Part shown: positions 63,666-64,000 of the stretch, one piece after another | How positions within the stretch are numbered: the first letter of the stretch is position 1 | Layout: each line of letters opens with the position of its first letter | NCBI GenBank assembly: GCA_963678705.1 | Contig: OY783210.1 | Coordinates: 17,671,331-17,735,330, forward strand | Origin: Panorpa germanica | Lineage: Eukaryota; Arthropoda; Insecta; Mecoptera; Panorpidae | Direction: 5' to 3' | Length of the DNA: 64,000 nucleotides | Notes under the pieces: generated by a model | What the model was told of the DNA's origin: nothing | Database searches by the model: none | Seen by the model: the letters and a program-made list of their open reading frames with translations, nothing else | Position numbers and translations under genes: made by a program

Positions 63666-64000
63666 AGTAATTAAATCATTCGGAAAAATTCTTGAGAAGG
63701 CCAGTACAATAACAAAATAAAATAATATTTAGTTTATTTCAACTGCAGTCGTTTCGGGAAACGAATGCGAACGCATAGCTGTCTCTGATAACAAGGAGCA
63801 ACGATCTCGGCCTTTGTTTTGCTTGAATTTTTAATTGATTTTCTTTCCACATCAATAAGAATCAAAATAAATAGTTGATACTCGTTGATTTGTCTTCAGA
63901 GTTGTTTTTAAATATTTGCTATATTTGACTTAGTTTTCAATGTTTTTCTTGTACAGATCGTTACAAGATATACTTGAATATATAAATAGAATAGTAACAT
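63666..64000. other. Non-coding right edge
   Basis: No gene or element is recognised in the last 335 bases. Confidence 0.5.

Noticed and set aside
63173-63666. Minus-strand frames of 106 and 76 codons
   Set aside because: Complement of a LINE end and of a tRNA-headed repeat; such frames are often mis-annotated as hypothetical proteins.

Overview
The window is AT-rich, almost gene-free DNA from an arthropod, most likely an insect. Three intron-less tRNA-Arg(TCG) genes match the insect form of this tRNA as I remember it. The DNA transposon relics include a mariner transposase with an insect-type N-terminus. Several 5'-truncated LINEs end in the C-terminal zinc-knuckle region usual for insect jockey/CR1/R1-like elements. 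I cannot fix the insect order from the sequence alone.

No intact protein-coding gene is visible. The only recognisable host protein sequence is a broken, intron-less copy of eIF3 subunit J on the minus strand (44267-44935). A 51-base exon-like segment with good splice sites and a signal-peptide-like reading (48268-48318) is the only hint that part of the window may lie inside a long gene. No retrovirus, LTR element, Polinton or CRISPR array was recognised.

Layout. 1-13 kb: AT-rich DNA with LINE 3' ends at 3017 and 11966, purine-rich LINE-like debris at 1600, 6183, 6541 and 10590, and a hairpin pair at 5335. 13-24 kb: a (TA)46 tract, tRNA-Arg copy 1, a perfect 40-bp-arm inverted repeat (17261-17366), a mariner fragment, and a 38-nt U2 snRNA fragment flanked by an 11-bp duplication. 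24-37 kb: LINE remnants, a tRNA-derived SINE (34060), and two LINE 3' UTRs facing each other as a 92-nt-arm inverted repeat (35352-35722). 37-50 kb: a second SINE copy, LINE ends of three families, the eIF3J pseudogene and a mariner end beside a LINE. 50-64 kb: tRNA-Arg copies 2 and 3 with a short Helitron next to copy 2, a 694-bp TTAA-flanked MITE (59800-60493), two more SINE copies, and a LINE 3' end joined to another tRNA-headed repeat at the right edge.

The working content is therefore the three tRNA genes. The rest is a layered record of transposition: LINEs supplied the reverse transcriptase that probably made the SINEs, the U2 fragment and the eIF3J copy, while mariner, Helitron and TTAA-type elements moved independently. 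Most interesting are the four-copy SINE family, the U2 micro-retrocopy and the perfect long hairpin. I did not find a clearly new multi-gene system.
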